From Chitinophaga tropicalis (GTDB lineage: Bacteria; Bacteroidota; Bacteroidia; Chitinophagales; Chitinophagaceae), in contig NZ_WRXN01000002.1 of NCBI RefSeq assembly GCF_009758205.1, positions 558,001 through 622,000 of the forward strand: DNA of 64,000 bases, in the 5' to 3' direction. The notes beneath the pieces were generated by a model, which worked only from the letters and a program-made list of their open reading frames with translations, did no database searches and was not told the origin of the DNA. Positions within the stretch are counted from its first letter, which is position 1, and each line of letters begins with the position of its first letter. Below are positions 38,601 to 47,067 of the stretch, in pieces. The position numbers and the translations under genes are program-made.

Positions 38601-39046
38601 TGCTGTTCCAGGGAGCGGCAAAAGTGTATGTAAACTATGTGGAAATACTGGCAGAACCGATATGGGGCTCCAACTATTCAAACGCGCTGGAGATGTTCAT
38701 GGACAGGTGGCACCCGGTTGATCCTACAGCGAATCCTTATGATCCAAATACGCAATGGGTGAAGGGAAAGTATGCTTATACCGGTACGGTACCCAGGTCT
38801 AACTCGACCGCTGCATATAATAACGCCAGCTATCTGCGTCTGAAAACAGTTGAAATAGGATATACTGTTCCTTCAGCCCTGTTGAAAAGAATAGGGATAA
38901 GAGGGGCCAGGATATATATCAATGAATATAATGCGCATACATGGTCCGGGATGAAGTTCATTGATCCGGAACATCCTAATGATAGTTATGGGAATGTATA
39001 TCCGCTGAACAGATCATATAACCTGGGCTTTAACATCGACTTCTAA
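35639..39046 (+). CDS. SusC-type TonB-dependent transducer with STN domain
   Basis: A 1135-residue outer-membrane glycan transporter with a signalling domain. An extended N-region precedes a signal peptide ending SGFAQ. The STN/secretin-TonB domain follows (about 45-115), then a carboxypeptidase-D regulatory-like domain (about 125-200), the VVVVGYG segment near 206, the plug and the barrel (C-terminal LGFNIDF). The STN domain is what contacts FecR, so this importer both moves substrate and triggers its own sigma factor. It pairs with the SusD protein encoded 11 bases downstream. Confidence 0.95.
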   Translation: MQFYLHFREEWGFRVPLRLRFTFLFFMAALLQVSASGFAQSITLNENDAPLEKVLAALKKQSGYNFLYNTLMLAEARPISIAVRNLPLEEALKLCFKDQPLDYTIKKKTIIIKQKAIMPPAPAQAITVKGKVTNENNEPLPGVSIGIKGTGKGTTTDASGSYTLNVPDGNATLVFTFIGFTTKEVPVNNRGVIDVQLSSENKALSEVVVVGYGLQTKATVTGAVTSIKGADIIVTKNENVMNMLTGKLAGVRVVQKSSEPGEFNNTFDIRGLGDALVIIDGIPRTNMSRLNPEDIESISVLKDAAASVYGVRAANGVVLITTKRGKVGATQISYSANFGLQTPIGSPKSTSAADWMTLANEKSMHNQSGGTLRYLPDEIEAYRNGSKTGTDWYDAVLRKTAPQMQHTLSTSGGSDKVQYYASIGYLTQKSFIRSNSNNYDRYNLRSNVTGQISNNLKINVQMNGIYDQSDKNYESTDWIIRSMERSAAIQPIYANNNPNYLQNGFVDGSNPVAMADASKSGYRKYNNKWFQSAASLEYDVPFIPGLRAKGMFGYDYQILDNKAYKRTYNLYDYDDAADSYKPVTNQSPSTVRREYYTKQSVLTQYSLNYNRTFNNVHNVSALVLYEGQSRKGDNLYAQRELALQLDQISAGNSNNQEGYMSTDANDLYDYANIGYVGRLNYNFKGKYLAEFSFRYDGSSRFAASQRWGFFPSGSIGWRFTDESFWKALNIPFIDNAKFRASYGVLGDDNASTYQYLNGYNYPADGNSNELPGGSYFGGTFVNSSVSKGIANKNITWYTAKTFDVGLDLNAKNGILGLTVDYFQRKRDGLLATRSISLPSVVGADLPEENLNGDLTRGIDLEVNHQYRIGEVNYSLRGTFGYTRTKYTHQEIGSYGSSYAEWLSNNNNRYSDIVWGYKAIGQFQSYEEIANSPVKYDDGTLPGDYKYEDTNHDGIISDKDLQPISYSGRPMMTFGLTMNFSWKGFDASLLFQGAAKVYVNYVEILAEPIWGSNYSNALEMFMDRWHPVDPTANPYDPNTQWVKGKYAYTGTVPRSNSTAAYNNASYLRLKTVEIGYTVPSALLKRIGIRGARIYINEYNAHTWSGMKFIDPEHPNDSYGNVYPLNRSYNLGFNIDF

Positions 39047-39057
39047 TAAAAACGACC

Positions 39058-40998
39058 ATGAAAACATTTAAATATATCATATTGTTCGTAGCCGGTGTCT
39101 GGTTCGTTTCATGTACCAGGCTGGATATCTCACCTACCAACATCATACAGGATGAGGATATATTTGGCTCTGAAGCAGGTATCACATCATATATGGCCCG
39201 TATATACAGCGAAATGCCAATAGAAGATTTCCGGTATGGGCCCCAGTATCTCTTTCACCGCTTTTATGTTCTCAGAGTACCCGCTTCTATGACCGGAGAG
39301 GCGTTATGCCGGGAGGTGAGCTCTTCTATCTCAGAATCTACTTCTTCCGATTATGGGGATACCTGGAGTGATTTTTATACACTGATAAGAGAATGTAATT
39401 ATTTCCTGCAGCATATTGATGGTTATGCAGACAGGTATTCTGCAACGGCGGTGAACATGTATAAAGGGGAATGCTATTTTATCCGTGCATTTACCTATTA
39501 TGCGTTAGTGAAGCGTTATGGAGGCGTACCGCTGGTGACGAATGTGCTTAACTATCCTGAAGAGACTATCAAGGACGTGGATATTGCCCGATCTTCAGAA
39601 GAAGATACCTGGAAGCAGGTTGCCGTTGATTTTGACAGTGCTATTGCTTTATTACCTGCCACCAACCAGACCGGCCGCGCCAGTAGATATGCCGCCTATG
39701 CCTTCAAGGCCCGTGCAATGCTGCATGCCGGTTCTATAGCCAAATACAATACAAATACGCTGAATAACGGAGGCATACGTTTATGCGGGATGAGCGCTGA
39801 TCTGGCCCCTGATTTCTTTATTAAGGCATATGAAGCAGCAGTTGCCGCAGATGGCGGAGGATATTCATTATATATGAATGAGTGGGCCGCCAATGACCGG
39901 GATGCCCAGTATAAAAACTACCTGAACCTCTTTTCCAGGTTAACCAGTTCTGAAGCCATTTTTGTAAAGCAGTACGGTTATCCGGAATCTGTGCACGGGT
40001 ATGATGCCTATAACGTACCAGCCCAATACAAGGGTGCTAACGGGTACTCTTCCGAAACCAATCCCACTCTAAACTTCGTTGAGATGTTTGACGGTATGGA
40101 CAAGGATGCCAACGGGCATTTAAATGTATATAACGCTGACGGAACGTATAAACTGTATGACAGCACAATGCAGTTCTTTGCCAATGCAGAGCCAAGGTTA
40201 AGGGCCACGGTGATCCTGCCGGGCGATATGTTCAAGGGCGTATCCTGCCAGATATGGCGGGGTATCTACAAGGGTACGTCCACTACATCCATCAGCAGGC
40301 TAATCCCCGAAGGCAGCACGGTAAAATATGAGAATTCCGGCAGCGCAGGAGTGCTCGTTACTTCGTCCAGCGGCAGTCAGACCGCCTATACCCTTCATAA
40401 TGGCACAAAGATGAACCCCGCCGGGGCAAGTGGTATTTTCTATGGTGATGAAACGTGTGCCATGACAGGATTCACTATAAGGAAGTGGCTGAATGAAAGC
40501 CTGACCCAGGACCAGGTGCTGGAGAACAGGTCAGATCAGCCATGGATAGAGATGCGTTATGCGGAAGTATTGCTGACACGCGCCGAGGCTGCCGCAGAAC
40601 TGGCCTCCTTAGGTAACTCATCTTACCTGAGCGATGCCTACAGTGCTATAGATAAAATAAGGTCAAGAGCTGGTGCAACGCTTCTTTCGGGTGAAGAAAA
40701 GGGATCCACAGATAATTTCATAAAGGCAGTGCGTAAAGAGCGCCGTAAAGAACTGGCCTTTGAGAACAAGACGTGGTGGGATCTGAAACGCTGGAGGATA
40801 ATAGCCGGTGAGCAATCAAACACCCGCTGGCGTACGTTAATGCCTTTCTATGCAGATCTTGCAGGAAAATACTTCTTTGATTCACGGTACGACGAAAGTG
40901 GTGATACTTATACATTTGATACAAGGTGGTATTACCAGGAGATACCATCAGCCGCTATATCAACAAGTACCAAGGTGGTTCAGAATGCAGGGTACTGA
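39058..40998 (+). CDS. SusD/RagB-type lipoprotein
   Basis: A 646-residue surface lipoprotein (lipobox cysteine 19, WFVSC), at the long end for the family. SusD features are YKGECYFIRAFTYYALVKRYGGVPLV in the TPR core, then IDKIRSRAGA and VRKERRKELAFENKTWWDLKRW near the C-terminus. It partners the STN-type SusC encoded immediately upstream. The substrate is unknown. Confidence 0.94.
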   Translation: MKTFKYIILFVAGVWFVSCTRLDISPTNIIQDEDIFGSEAGITSYMARIYSEMPIEDFRYGPQYLFHRFYVLRVPASMTGEALCREVSSSISESTSSDYGDTWSDFYTLIRECNYFLQHIDGYADRYSATAVNMYKGECYFIRAFTYYALVKRYGGVPLVTNVLNYPEETIKDVDIARSSEEDTWKQVAVDFDSAIALLPATNQTGRASRYAAYAFKARAMLHAGSIAKYNTNTLNNGGIRLCGMSADLAPDFFIKAYEAAVAADGGGYSLYMNEWAANDRDAQYKNYLNLFSRLTSSEAIFVKQYGYPESVHGYDAYNVPAQYKGANGYSSETNPTLNFVEMFDGMDKDANGHLNVYNADGTYKLYDSTMQFFANAEPRLRATVILPGDMFKGVSCQIWRGIYKGTSTTSISRLIPEGSTVKYENSGSAGVLVTSSSGSQTAYTLHNGTKMNPAGASGIFYGDETCAMTGFTIRKWLNESLTQDQVLENRSDQPWIEMRYAEVLLTRAEAAAELASLGNSSYLSDAYSAIDKIRSRAGATLLSGEEKGSTDNFIKAVRKERRKELAFENKTWWDLKRWRIIAGEQSNTRWRTLMPFYADLAGKYFFDSRYDESGDTYTFDTRWYYQEIPSAAISTSTKVVQNAGY

Positions 40999-41024
40999 TC
41001 TTTTCATTAATTCAAACCAGGAAG

Positions 41025-41774
41025 ATGAAAATACATTATATAACTTTTATACTGGGGTTGTTATCTCTCGCAGCCTGTAAGAAATACGACAACTACGAAA
41101 AGCCCGGTATGACGCTGAAAGGAGTGCTGACAGATTCTATTACGGGAAAAGGGTTGGAAACTGAAGTGGGGGATAATGGGGTGCGTTTCAGGATGCTGGA
41201 CCTTAGTTATACCACCCATCCTACAGCATGGTATTTTACCAGTAAGCAAAATGGCGAATATGAATGTTCCATGGTGCCCCGTGGCACCTACAATGTACTT
41301 CCGCTGGGAGCTTTTGTTCCACTTGTGCTGACTGACAGTAACGGGGATACTACCCGTAACGGAAGCGTTACTGCCGATATTAACGGGACAGTAACGCAGG
41401 ACTTTACAGTTGTTCCTTTCCTCGTTTTGTCATGGGTAGGTACTCCTGTTGTCAATGCGGATAAAACAATAACGGTGCAGTTCAAAGTGGAAAGGGGGAC
41501 TACGGACCCGGCATTTCAGCAGGAATGTACCAATATCTACCTGTATGTAAATTCTTCAAGCTATAATGTAGGAGACAACAATTATGATTCCCGGTATACG
41601 GTCTCTGTCAGCAATCCCAATAGTGTGCTGGGGCAAACGCTTACTGTAACGACGCCTATACTGCCTTATAGCGGCACTAAGTACTATCTGCGTGCCGGCG
41701 CCCGTATCAACTACAGTGTGGAAGGCACCAACAGGTATAATTACAATGAGGCTATAGCTGTGGATGTTCCTTAA
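41025..41774 (+). CDS. DUF3823-type surface lipoprotein
   Basis: A lipoprotein of about 250 residues from the ATG at 41025, which gives a lipobox with cysteine 18 (SLAAC). The earlier in-frame ATG at 40926 lies inside the SusD gene and is rejected. After the lipid anchor comes a carboxypeptidase-regulatory/Ig-like beta domain (MTLKGVLTDSITGKGLETE), then a second beta domain (about 130-250). DUF3823 proteins are regularly encoded right after SusC/SusD in sigma-controlled PULs and probably bind substrate at the surface. The family assignment is from overall pattern and context. Confidence 0.75.
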   Translation: MKIHYITFILGLLSLAACKKYDNYEKPGMTLKGVLTDSITGKGLETEVGDNGVRFRMLDLSYTTHPTAWYFTSKQNGEYECSMVPRGTYNVLPLGAFVPLVLTDSNGDTTRNGSVTADINGTVTQDFTVVPFLVLSWVGTPVVNADKTITVQFKVERGTTDPAFQQECTNIYLYVNSSSYNVGDNNYDSRYTVSVSNPNSVLGQTLTVTTPILPYSGTKYYLRAGARINYSVEGTNRYNYNEAIAVDVP

Positions 41775-41786
41775 ATTATCTGACTG

Positions 41787-43940
41787 ATGAAAAAAGTGTT
41801 GATCATTTTCTATTGCTTCTGTATTGTTTATAGCGTTAACGCTCAGCAGAGCGAAAAAACCGCTTTCCAGACAAGCAGTTCCTGGATGCCTGAGATAGAT
41901 GTAAGGTCAGATATTGCCATTATCTATGGCGCCAATGACCGGAAGAACATCACGTTTGAAGAGCGTGTGCGCTCATGGAAAGATCATGGTTATAATACAC
42001 ATTTTATGACCGGTATTGCCTGGGGGCAGTATGAGGATTATTTCCTGGGCAGATGGGATGGGCAGCAACACCTTGGTGTGGGGCAAGTGGAGAGAGATGG
42101 GGATACAATCTGGCATGGAAGGAATATGCCCTATATAGTGCCAGAGAAATCGTTTGTGGAATACATGAAAACGGCTGTGATCAAAAAAGTGATAGATGCA
42201 GGTATCAGCGCTATCTACCTGGAAGAACCTGAATTCTGGGCCCGGGCGGGTTACAGCGCTGTGTTTAAAAAAGAATGGCAGGCTTATTATGGTTTTCCGT
42301 GGCGACCGCAGCATGAATCGGCAGAGAATACTTATCTCTCCAATAAGCTGAAATATCATCTGTATTATAATGCCATTAAGGAGGTATCCGGGTATGCAAA
42401 AGCATATGGTAAAAGTAAGGGAATGAATGTGAAAGTATATATTCCTACGCACTCCCTGGTGAATTACTCTTCCTGGATGATTGTCAGCCCGGAAGCCAGC
42501 CTGGCTTCACTACCCGGAATTGACGGCTATATTGCGCAGGTCTGGACGGGGACTTCCCGGGAGCCTGTTTATTACAATGGCCTGCGGAAAGAAAGGGTTT
42601 TTGAGAATGCTTTCCTGGAATATGGTTCTATGGTATCTATGACGGCCCCTACACACAGGAAGCTATTCTTTCTTACAGATCCTATAGAAGACTGGCCCCG
42701 GGACTGGAGTGACTATAAGCGCAATTATGAAGCGACCTTCACTGCAAAGCTGTTATACCCTATGGTAGCTGATTATGAGGTAATGCCCTGGCCGGAACGC
42801 ATTTACACGCGGCCATATAAGATTGCCAACAGTGACAGCAGTGTGCTGATCCCCAGATATTATTCCACGCAGATGCAGGTGATGGTGAATGCGTTGAACG
42901 ACATGCCATTGTCTGCCAACCGTGTTTCCGGTGTGAATGGCATAGGCGTACTGATGGGGAATTCCCTGATGTTCCAGCGTTTCCCTACACATAATGGCTT
43001 TGAGGACCCGCAGTTTTCCAATTTCTATGGACAGACGTTACCCTTATTAAAGCTGGGTATACCAGTGCAGACGGTACATATGGAGAATCTTGGCTTTGCA
43101 GCCTCACTGAAGGATATTAAGGTGCTGGTCATGAGTTATTCAAACATGAAGCCTATAAGTGCTCATGTGCATGAGCAGCTGGCCGCATGGGTAAAAAAAG
43201 GCGGTGTGCTGGTTTATTGCGGCCGGGATGATGATCCGTATCAATCTGTCATGGAATGGTGGAATACCAGGGGGAATCAATATAAAGCGCCTTCAGAACA
43301 CCTGTTTAAGCTGCTGGGGGTAAAACCGGATGCGGATAATTCCTTTAAAGTCGGAAAAGGGATGGTATATGTGATGCGTCAGCATCCTAAAGAGTTTGTA
43401 ATGGGCCCAGGCGACCGCTATGTCAGCCTGATAAAGAAAGCATATGAAAATGGTGCGAAGGCAGGGAAGCTGGTAGTGAAGAACAGCCTGTACCTGGAAA
43501 GAGGACCTTATGATGTTGTTGCTGTGATGGATGAAGGCACGGATAATCAACCGTATGTTGTTAAAGGTCCTGTAATTGACCTCTTTAACCCGGAATTGCC
43601 TGTGTTAAGAGAAAAGGTAGTTTCTCCGGGGACACAGGCTTTGCTGTATGACATGAACAGGATAACGGACAGGAAAGAGCCGAAAGTGCTGGCGGCAGCA
43701 GCGAGGGTTTATGATGAGCAGGTGACTTCCGGCAGCTATAGTTTTATTACGAAAAGCCCGGCGAAGACGACTAATGCCATGCGGGTATTGCTGCCAAAGG
43801 CGCCTGTAGAGACTATTGTGAAAAATAGTAAAGGGGAGGAGATAAAAGATGTAAAGACTTCATGGGATGAAAGTTCTAAAACCTGTTTTCTCGGCTTTGA
43901 GAATGCTCCTGAGGGAGTTCAGGTGCTGATAAAATGGTGA
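41787..43940 (+). CDS. Exported putative glycoside hydrolase, family not recognised
   Basis: A 717-residue protein with a signal peptide (ending VNAQ). I cannot place it in a numbered GH family. The N-terminal ~350 residues have a TIM-barrel feel. An acidic motif sits at a strand end in AIYLEEPEFWARAGY (Glu146, Glu147, Glu149), followed by AYYGFPWRPQ. Residues ~385-480 look like a GATase/beta-galactosidase-trimerization fold (HEQLAAWVKKGGVLVYCG), as seen in GH42-like enzymes. A C-terminal beta domain follows. It is the only enzyme candidate of this PUL and starts 12 bases after the DUF3823 gene, so it likely acts on the imported glycan. Confidence 0.6.
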   Translation: MKKVLIIFYCFCIVYSVNAQQSEKTAFQTSSSWMPEIDVRSDIAIIYGANDRKNITFEERVRSWKDHGYNTHFMTGIAWGQYEDYFLGRWDGQQHLGVGQVERDGDTIWHGRNMPYIVPEKSFVEYMKTAVIKKVIDAGISAIYLEEPEFWARAGYSAVFKKEWQAYYGFPWRPQHESAENTYLSNKLKYHLYYNAIKEVSGYAKAYGKSKGMNVKVYIPTHSLVNYSSWMIVSPEASLASLPGIDGYIAQVWTGTSREPVYYNGLRKERVFENAFLEYGSMVSMTAPTHRKLFFLTDPIEDWPRDWSDYKRNYEATFTAKLLYPMVADYEVMPWPERIYTRPYKIANSDSSVLIPRYYSTQMQVMVNALNDMPLSANRVSGVNGIGVLMGNSLMFQRFPTHNGFEDPQFSNFYGQTLPLLKLGIPVQTVHMENLGFAASLKDIKVLVMSYSNMKPISAHVHEQLAAWVKKGGVLVYCGRDDDPYQSVMEWWNTRGNQYKAPSEHLFKLLGVKPDADNSFKVGKGMVYVMRQHPKEFVMGPGDRYVSLIKKAYENGAKAGKLVVKNSLYLERGPYDVVAVMDEGTDNQPYVVKGPVIDLFNPELPVLREKVVSPGTQALLYDMNRITDRKEPKVLAAAARVYDEQVTSGSYSFITKSPAKTTNAMRVLLPKAPVETIVKNSKGEEIKDVKTSWDESSKTCFLGFENAPEGVQVLIKW

Positions 43941-43969
43941 TGAGGCTGGCTGGTTAAAAATAATTTTGA

Positions 43970-43998
43970 GGGGGGCATATTAATATGTCCCCCTTTTT
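43970..43998 (+). terminator. Terminator of the second PUL
   Basis: GGGGGGCATAT (43970-43980) pairs with ATATGTCCCCC (43983-43993), with one G-T pair, and is followed by five T's. It ends the SusC-SusD-DUF3823-hydrolase operon. Confidence 0.85.
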
Positions 43999-44035
43999 AA
44001 CTTTCGTTCGTCATAGCAATGAAAATGTAATTATT

Positions 44036-44389
44036 ATGACAAACAAGTTAATCTATTGGTCTTCAACAGGCATTATTTCCGCAATATCCTTTTATGGAGC
44101 CTGGGGGCTTTTTGCTTCGCCGGATTTTGCCAGTACGCTTACCGCTATGGGCTATCCTCATTATTTCGGGATCATGCTGGCCTTTTTTAAAATTGCCGGC
44201 GGAATAGTATTATTATCTCCGTTACCCGTGAATATAAAAGAATGGGCTTATGCAGGCACGGGTATTAATGTAACAGCAGCTATCATTTCCTTTATTGTCA
44301 TCCAGGCATCTTTTGGTAGTTTTATTGCCCCCGGCGTGGCCGCAGCGGCGCTGGTTATTTCTTATATTTATTATCATAAAAAGCAGTAA
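44036..44389 (+). CDS. DoxX-like small membrane protein
   Basis: A 117-residue inner-membrane protein with four hydrophobic helices over residues 4-112 and the DoxX-like pattern (GAWGLFASPDFASTL, YFGIMLAFFKIAGGIVLL). The ATG at 44036 is preferred; the in-frame ATG at 43985 lies inside the terminator of the upstream operon. The gene precedes a YCII protein and an ECF sigma factor in the same direction, with gaps of 10 and 6 bases, suggesting one transcript. Its biochemical role is not known. Confidence 0.82.
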   Translation: MTNKLIYWSSTGIISAISFYGAWGLFASPDFASTLTAMGYPHYFGIMLAFFKIAGGIVLLSPLPVNIKEWAYAGTGINVTAAIISFIVIQASFGSFIAPGVAAAALVISYIYYHKKQ

Positions 44390-44399
44390 AATTCAGTAT

Positions 44400-44747
44400 A
44401 TGAAGGAGTTTATGTTAATTTTCAGAGTAGATGATGTTGCCCACTGCAAGCCTACTCCGGAACAGATGCAGGAAAGAATGAACTGGCTGGCAAGTATCGC
44501 TTCCCGGAATAAACTTGCTGACAAAGGGAATGCCCTTTTACCGGATACAGATAGTGCTAAAACAGTGAGGCCTGGTAACGTGGTGACAGACGGTCCGTTT
44601 ACAGAGACAAAGGAGTTTATTGCCGGCTATGTGATAGTTAAAACAGAAGATATAGATGAAGCTGTAGCAATAGCGAAAGAGAACCCTATTTTCAAGCTGA
44701 ACGGGAATATTGAAGTAAGAGAGGTATCAAAGCGCAAATATAATTGA
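44400..44747 (+). CDS. YCII/DGPF-domain protein
   Basis: A 115-residue cytoplasmic ferredoxin-like-fold protein from the ATG at 44400, the shortest start that keeps the MKEFMLIFRVDD first strand. It contains the DGPF signature (VTDGPFTETKEFIAGYVIV, about residues 60-80) and a typical ending (IEVREV). DGPF proteins are characteristically encoded next to ECF42-type sigma factors, as here (6 bases upstream of the sigma gene). They may act as a sensor or enzyme in that stress system. The exact function is unknown. Confidence 0.9.
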   Translation: MKEFMLIFRVDDVAHCKPTPEQMQERMNWLASIASRNKLADKGNALLPDTDSAKTVRPGNVVTDGPFTETKEFIAGYVIVKTEDIDEAVAIAKENPIFKLNGNIEVREVSKRKYN

Positions 44748-44753
44748 CGCTGC

Positions 44754-46004
44754 ATGAAGGAATTCAGCTCATCACATCATCCTCTTCTGCAACATCTGTT
44801 CAGGTCAGAATATAACAAAATGACGGCAGTTCTGTGCCGTCATTTTGGGTTACAGCAAATGCAGCTGGCGGAAGATCTTGTCAGTGAAACTTTCTTGAAG
44901 GCAGTGGAGACATGGAACAGGAGTGGTGTGCCGGAGAATCCGGCGGCATGGTTGTATACAGTTGCCAGCAACAAAACAAAGGACTACCTTAAACGGGCAA
45001 AAACGTTTGAGACGAAAATTGCTGAAGCGCTGAAAACAGAAGAGCAGCAAGAGACTGATATCTTTTTTACAGAGCAGCATATTTCGGATAGTCAGCTGGC
45101 TATGATATTTGCCATCTGTGATCCTGTAAATTCAGCAGAGTCACAGGTTTGCCTGGCGCTCCAGGCGTTATGTGGTTTTAGTGTGGAGGAAATAGCTAAT
45201 GCTTTCTTAACCGGTAAAGAGACCATTAAAAAACGCCTGCTCAGGGCGAGGGCTAAATTGCGGAATGATCAGTTTAAGATTGTCAGTATGAGTGATACCG
45301 TCATTCAATCGCGCCTGGATGTGGTATTGACGACCCTGTACCTTCTTTTTAATGAGGGATATTTTTCAAAGACCTATGACCAGATGATCAGGAAAGATCT
45401 TTGCCTGGAAGCTATCCGGTTAACGCTTATTCTTACTCAACATGCCAGTACCAATACGACCTCCGTCAATGCTTTGCTGGCGCTGATGTGTTATCAAAGT
45501 TCCAGGCTTGATGCCAGGACCAATGATGAGGGAGAGACTGTCCTGTTTGAGCAGCAGGATAAAGGGCTCTGGGACCAGGATCTAATTGATAAAGGGAATT
45601 ATTACCTGGTGAATGCATGTTCCGGGAACGAGGTTTCTAAGTATCATCTTGAAGCGGGGATTGCTTACTGGCATATTGCGCCGGAGAATGAGAGGAAATG
45701 GGAGTATATCCTGCAGTTGTATAATGAGCTGATTGTGATGGAATATTCTGCTGTTACTGCGTTGAACAGGACTTTTGCTTTTGCAAAGGTTTATGGGTAT
45801 GAACAGGGGAGGGTAGAAGCGGAGAAACTGGGGTTGGAGGGGAATAGTGCTTATCATGCTTTATTGGGGTATTTGTATGCTTCAACATCCCTTTCTATGG
45901 CGGTGAAGCATTATGATGCGGCTATTGCGCTTGTAACGTCTGCTGCTGAAAGGAGAACTCTATTAAGGGAAAAGGAACTACTGGAAAAAGCCGCCTCTCA
46001 GTGA
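44754..46004 (+). CDS. ECF42-type sigma factor with C-terminal TPR-like extension
   Basis: A 416-residue sigma factor, much longer than a plain ECF factor. The region 2-like part (about 15-80) has LAEDLVSETFLKAVETW and NPAAWLYTVASNKTKDYLKR. The region 4-like part (about 120-175) has FSVEEIANAFLTGKETIKKRL. From about residue 185 it continues into a helical DUF6596/TPR-like domain (LFNEGYFSKTYDQMIRKDLCLEAIRL). This long form with a neighbouring DGPF protein is typical of the ECF42 group, in which the C-terminal extension, not a membrane anti-sigma factor, controls activity. No anti-sigma gene is present nearby. Confidence 0.92.
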   Translation: MKEFSSSHHPLLQHLFRSEYNKMTAVLCRHFGLQQMQLAEDLVSETFLKAVETWNRSGVPENPAAWLYTVASNKTKDYLKRAKTFETKIAEALKTEEQQETDIFFTEQHISDSQLAMIFAICDPVNSAESQVCLALQALCGFSVEEIANAFLTGKETIKKRLLRARAKLRNDQFKIVSMSDTVIQSRLDVVLTTLYLLFNEGYFSKTYDQMIRKDLCLEAIRLTLILTQHASTNTTSVNALLALMCYQSSRLDARTNDEGETVLFEQQDKGLWDQDLIDKGNYYLVNACSGNEVSKYHLEAGIAYWHIAPENERKWEYILQLYNELIVMEYSAVTALNRTFAFAKVYGYEQGRVEAEKLGLEGNSAYHALLGYLYASTSLSMAVKHYDAAIALVTSAAERRTLLREKELLEKAASQ

Positions 46005-46013
46005 GAGTGCGGC
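45990..46013 (+). terminator. Hairpin over the ECF42 stop codon
   Basis: GCCGCCTCTC (45990-45999) pairs with GAGAG-T-GCGGC (46003-46013, one bulged T) around AGT, followed by ATTCATTTTCTG. The stop codon TGA at 46002 lies in the loop. Confidence 0.6.
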
Positions 46014-46056
46014 ATTCATTTTCTGTCTATGGCACGTTGTAAACAAATTAAGATTT

Positions 46057-47067
46057 TCATTTACCTGCTTCATGGTAAGCCTCTTTAGTTTCCTTCTGAA
46101 GCTCTTCATGTATCTTTTGAACAAAGCTAATTGGCATATTCACCAATTCAGCGATTTTTTCCCCGCTGAAATCAGTAAGGGTCAAAAGACGTCTAATGTC
46201 TTCTGTCTTTGCCAGCTGACGACCTTCCTTTTTACCTTCCTTTCTGCCTTCTTTTCTGCCTTCATCCCTGCCTTGCAGCCTTACATAAAGCTTAAAATAA
46301 TCGTCTGAAGTCATAGTTCTATTGTTTTGTATTTTGTTATTAAAAATCTTACTATACTCTATAGTTTCAAATTGAACATAATGCACCAGGAACTTGAGCA
46401 ATGCATTGGCTTTCCGTTCGGGTATTGACCGCGAATCTAACACCTGTAGCAATTCACATTTGAAGGTTAATAAAGCTTTATCCCGCTCGTCAGGATCCTT
46501 AATATTCTTTCCTATAAACTTGGATTTCGCAATTAATACCACTAATGCAAACAGATTATCAGATGCCCATAACGCTGCATCATCCTGTTCTGCGATCTTA
46601 CAAATTTTAAACTGGTAGCGGATACTGGTACCCATAATCTCCTGCTCATAAATGCCGGTTCTAGGCTTAAGAACAGCCTCTGTAAGGATAGCGCAGGCCG
46701 CAACGGGCCGCTGATATTTATCAAGTATCTTGTAGTAATAGGTGAACATCCGGAATGCAAAATCTTTCCTGAATGTTCCCTGTATTTCAAGATGCAATAA
46801 TATCCACTTTTCTTCCCCGTTATGAGTATATATTTTCACCAGTTTATCAACTATTTTAGTTGATAAACCTTTTTCTTTAGTTTCATCTTTAACCTGCGGA
46901 GACAGCTGGGCCAGTTCTTTGTCCAGAAAAACAACACCTCTGCTCAGATCAAACACGTTATCGCTCACCGTCTGCGGCAAATAAAAAAACCGTAAAAAAT
47001 CATCAAATACTTCCTCTAAAACTCCCTTCCAGAGAATATCTTCACGTTGTACCATATGGATTAACAT
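46057..47067 (-). CDS. Rpn-like PD-(D/E)XK nuclease/transposase-family protein
   Basis: A 336-residue protein of the Rpn/PDDEXK_2 group, often annotated as a putative transposase or recombination-promoting nuclease. Starts at 47067 and 47055 are both possible. The N-terminal nuclease-like core includes a KLVKIYTHNG strand and the E-x-Q motif in WILLHLEIQG (about residues 108-117). A helical region follows. Residues ~265-285 carry a charged GRKEG/GKKEG repeat coded by 12-bp DNA repeats (46224-46271), and the C-terminus resembles a small DNA-binding tail. No terminal inverted repeats were seen, so it is probably not a live insertion sequence. It stands alone between convergent and divergent neighbours. 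Confidence 0.82.
   Translation of the reverse strand: MLIHMVQREDILWKGVLEEVFDDFLRFFYLPQTVSDNVFDLSRGVVFLDKELAQLSPQVKDETKEKGLSTKIVDKLVKIYTHNGEEKWILLHLEIQGTFRKDFAFRMFTYYYKILDKYQRPVAACAILTEAVLKPRTGIYEQEIMGTSIRYQFKICKIAEQDDAALWASDNLFALVVLIAKSKFIGKNIKDPDERDKALLTFKCELLQVLDSRSIPERKANALLKFLVHYVQFETIEYSKIFNNKIQNNRTMTSDDYFKLYVRLQGRDEGRKEGRKEGKKEGRQLAKTEDIRRLLTLTDFSGEKIAELVNMPISFVQKIHEELQKETKEAYHEAGK
46224..46271 (-). repeat. 12-bp in-frame tandem repeat in the Rpn-like gene
   Basis: Four 12-base units, CTTCCTTTTTAC, CTTCCTTTCTGC, CTTCTTTTCTGC and CTTCATCCCTGC (plus strand), code for the Gly-Arg/Lys-Glu-Gly-type repeat. A change in copy number would add or remove four residues without a frameshift. Confidence 0.75.

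Noticed and set aside
46057..47067. Complete insertion sequence around the Rpn-like gene
   Set aside because: No terminal inverted repeats or target duplication were seen on either side.
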